A stretch of 8,307 nt of DNA. It comes from Emcibacter sp. (lineage in GTDB: Bacteria > Pseudomonadota > Alphaproteobacteria > Sphingomonadales > Emcibacteraceae). Under the pieces are notes generated by a model. It had not been told where the DNA came from, did no database searches, and saw only the letters and a list, made by a program, of their open reading frames with translations. The DNA is taken from NCBI GenBank assembly GCA_027019205.1, contig JALUWZ010000144.1:1-8307 (forward strand), written 5' to 3'. Positions 6,427-8,307 of this stretch are shown in pieces. Both the position numbers and the translations under genes were made by a program. Numbering within the stretch: the stretch's first letter is position 1; the number at the start of each line of letters is the position of its first letter.

Positions 6427-7698
6427 ATGGCCGATTTGACATGTAACATTGCGGGTATTGACAGCATCAACCCCTTCTGGCTGGCCTCGGCACCGCCAAC
6501 CGATAAATATATCAATGTCGTTCGCGCCTTTAAAGCGGGCTGGGGCGGCGTGGTGTGGAAAACCCTTGGCGAAGACCCGCCGGTGATCAATGTATCAAGC
6601 CGTTACGGCGCCCATTATAATGACAGTCGCAGCATACAGGGCATTAACAATATTGAACTGATTTCCGACCGGCCCCTTGAGGTAAATTTGCGGGAAATAG
6701 AGCAGGTGCGCCGGGAATGGCCCGACCGGGTGATTATCGGCTCGATGATGGCCACGGTGGATGAAAGCGCGTGGAAAGACCTGGCGATAAAAATTGCCAA
6801 TTCAGGGGTTCATGGGATCGAACTTAACCTCGGCTGTCCCCACGGCATGTGCGAGCGCGATATGGGGTCGGCCATCGGACAGGTGCCGGAGATGATTGAA
6901 CAGACCACCCGCTGGGTGCGCGAGGCGGTGGATATTCCGGTCTTTACCAAGCTGACCCCCAATATCACCGATATCCTGTGGAGTGCGGCGGCGGCCAGGG
7001 CTGGCGGCGCCCATGCGGTGTCACTGATCAATACGGTCAATTCGGTCATTTCCGTCGATCTTGACGCCATGGCGCCAACCCCGGTTGTTGATGGCAAGGG
7101 CAGTCACGGCGGCTATTGCGGCTCGGCAGTCAAGCCAATCGCGCTGCATATGGTGGCGGAAATTGCCCGCAGTGCCGAAACACAGGGCATTGATATTTCT
7201 GCCATTGGCGGTATCGGCAACTGGCGCGATGCGGCAGAATTTATCTCGCTCGGCGCCAATGGTCTTCAGGTCTGCACTGCGGCGATGCTCTATGGGTTCC
7301 GCATTGTTGACGATATGATTGCCGGTCTGTCCGCTTTTATGGACAGCAAGGGCTACAGAACCCTTGATGATTTTCGCGGGCTGGCGATAAAAAATACTGT
7401 TAACTGGAACGAACTCAACATGAATTTCGATAGCAAGGCGGTCATTGACCAGGATGCCTGCATCGAATGTGGCCGCTGTCATATCGCCTGTGAGGACACC
7501 TCTCATCAGGCAATAGCCTTCAAGGTCGCCCGGGATGGCAAGCGCAGCTTCACGGTGATTGACGAGGATTGTGTCGGCTGCAATCTCTGCGCCCTGATCT
7601 GTCCGGTGCCGGATTGTATCGAAATGCGCCCGGTCAAGAATGATCTGCCCTATCTCACTTGGCCTGAACATCCAAAAAATCCATTGGGAGAAATCTGA
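6427..7698 (+). CDS. preA: NAD-dependent dihydropyrimidine dehydrogenase, catalytic subunit PreA
   Basis: PreA is the 423-residue catalytic subunit that reduces uracil or thymine to the 5,6-dihydro form, the first step of reductive pyrimidine catabolism. Residues 1 to about 320 form an FMN-binding TIM barrel of the dihydroorotate-dehydrogenase type. WKTLG (44-48), NLGCPHGM (134-141), FTKLTPN (173-179), INTVNS (201-206) and the phosphate-binding GGIG (261-264) are visible. C137 aligns with the catalytic cysteine of mammalian DPD (in NLSCPHGM). A C-terminal ferredoxin domain carries two 4Fe-4S motifs: C345, C348, C351, C355 and C382, C385, C388, C392. AGGA at 6414-6417 overlaps the preT stop and is 9 nt from the ATG. 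The stop overlaps the next start by one base, indicating translational coupling. Dihydroorotate dehydrogenase is excluded by the ferredoxin domain and the PreT partner. Confidence 0.95.
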   Translation: MADLTCNIAGIDSINPFWLASAPPTDKYINVVRAFKAGWGGVVWKTLGEDPPVINVSSRYGAHYNDSRSIQGINNIELISDRPLEVNLREIEQVRREWPDRVIIGSMMATVDESAWKDLAIKIANSGVHGIELNLGCPHGMCERDMGSAIGQVPEMIEQTTRWVREAVDIPVFTKLTPNITDILWSAAAARAGGAHAVSLINTVNSVISVDLDAMAPTPVVDGKGSHGGYCGSAVKPIALHMVAEIARSAETQGIDISAIGGIGNWRDAAEFISLGANGLQVCTAAMLYGFRIVDDMIAGLSAFMDSKGYRTLDDFRGLAIKNTVNWNELNMNFDSKAVIDQDACIECGRCHIACEDTSHQAIAFKVARDGKRSFTVIDEDCVGCNLCALICPVPDCIEMRPVKNDLPYLTWPEHPKNPLGEI

Positions 7699-8307
7699 TG
7701 ACCACTATTCCTGCCGGACAAAAATCCAACAGTCTTGACGCTTACTGGATGCCCTTTACCGCCAACCGCCAATTCAAGGAACATCCGCGACTGATTGTCG
7801 GGGCCGACGGCATGTATTTCAAAACCTCTGACGGTCGTGATCTGCTCGACGGCATTGCCGGGCTGTGGTGCTGCAATGCCGGTCATAACCGCCCGCGCAT
7901 TGTCGAGGCCATTCAGAAACAGGCGACAGAGCTGGACTATGCCCCGGGATTTCAGATGGGCCATCCCAAACAGTTTGAACTGGCAAGCCGTCTGTCCGCC
8001 ATGATGCCGGGCAGCCTCAACCGGATATTTTTCACCAATTCCGGCTCTGAATCGGTTGAGACCGCCCTTAAAATGGCCATCGCCTATCATCGTGCCAAGG
8101 GCGAAGGCCACCGCACCCGGCTGATTGGCCGTGAAAAAGGCTATCACGGGGTTAATTTTGGCGGCATGTCAGTTGGCGGCATGTCTGCCAACCGCAAGAT
8201 GTTTGGTACGCTGGTCGCCGGCGTTGATCATATGCGCCACACCCACGGCATCGCGGAAAACTGCTTTTCAAAAGGCCTGCCGCCACAGGGGGCGGAGCTT
8301 GCTGACG
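7698..8307 (+). CDS. Omega-amino acid (beta-alanine):pyruvate aminotransferase, N-terminal part
   Basis: The first 203 codons of a class-III PLP aminotransferase are present; the gene runs off the right edge. Family hallmarks are WMPFTANRQFKEHPR (17-31), DGIAGLWCCNAGH (51-63), the PLP phosphate-binding FTNSGSES (112-119), and GYHG (148-151), whose aromatic residue stacks on the cofactor ring. The PLP-binding lysine lies beyond the window. This N-terminus is typical of beta-alanine:pyruvate transaminases, which make malonate semialdehyde and alanine. The ATG at 7698 overlaps the preA TGA by one base, and GGGAG (7686-7690) lies 7 nt upstream, so it belongs to the preTA operon. In that setting the substrate is likely beta-alanine, or 3-aminoisobutyrate from thymine. 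Related omega-transaminases acting on other amines cannot be excluded from this fragment. Confidence 0.88.
   Translation, partial: MTTIPAGQKSNSLDAYWMPFTANRQFKEHPRLIVGADGMYFKTSDGRDLLDGIAGLWCCNAGHNRPRIVEAIQKQATELDYAPGFQMGHPKQFELASRLSAMMPGSLNRIFFTNSGSESVETALKMAIAYHRAKGEGHRTRLIGREKGYHGVNFGGMSVGGMSANRKMFGTLVAGVDHMRHTHGIAENCFSKGLPPQGAELAD

Noticed and set aside
7021..7671. 216-codon minus-strand open frame antisense to preA
   Set aside because: It is a shadow of the high-confidence PreA reading frame, with no family signature and no ribosome binding site.

Overview
The window looks like chromosomal DNA of an alphaproteobacterium, probably marine or heterotrophic. This rests on a CCA-encoding tRNA-Cys of alphaproteobacterial type, a large Oar-like TonB-dependent receptor with an N-terminal carboxypeptidase-regulatory domain, moderate GC in genes with AT-rich intergenic DNA, and a PreT/PreA/omega-aminotransferase gene order. 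The order or genus cannot be named from this sequence alone. No phage, transposon, CRISPR or plasmid sequence is visible.

Left part (1-1107): the 5' end of a dipeptide-epimerase-like gene (enolase superfamily) on the minus strand is divergent from a GntR/FCD-type regulator on the plus strand. The 201-bp gap between them holds a symmetric dyad centred on a GTNNNAC core, a plausible operator for that regulator. Middle (1306-4765): a complete tRNA-Cys(GCA) on the plus strand faces a 1098-residue outer-membrane TonB-dependent receptor on the minus strand. A strong intrinsic terminator for the receptor lies between them.

Right part (4766-8307): an AT-rich intergenic region of 302 bp separates the receptor from a plus-strand operon. 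The operon is preT, then preA (12-nt gap), then a beta-alanine:pyruvate-type aminotransferase (1-nt overlap, cut by the window end). PreT/PreA form the NAD(P)H-dependent dihydropyrimidine dehydrogenase that reduces uracil or thymine. The aminotransferase would act at the far end of the reductive pathway, turning beta-alanine into malonate semialdehyde. The genes for the intermediate steps (dihydropyrimidinase and beta-ureidopropionase) are not in view and may lie downstream.

The two most notable observations are regulatory or structural. First, a 16-bp site at 5017-5032 matches the RutR box at 12 of 14 defined positions and sits on the -35 element of the preT promoter, which suggests uracil-responsive repression. 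Second, a perfect 17-bp inverted repeat with an extra 5-bp inner stem lies inside preT, over the codons for an iron-sulfur cluster ligand.
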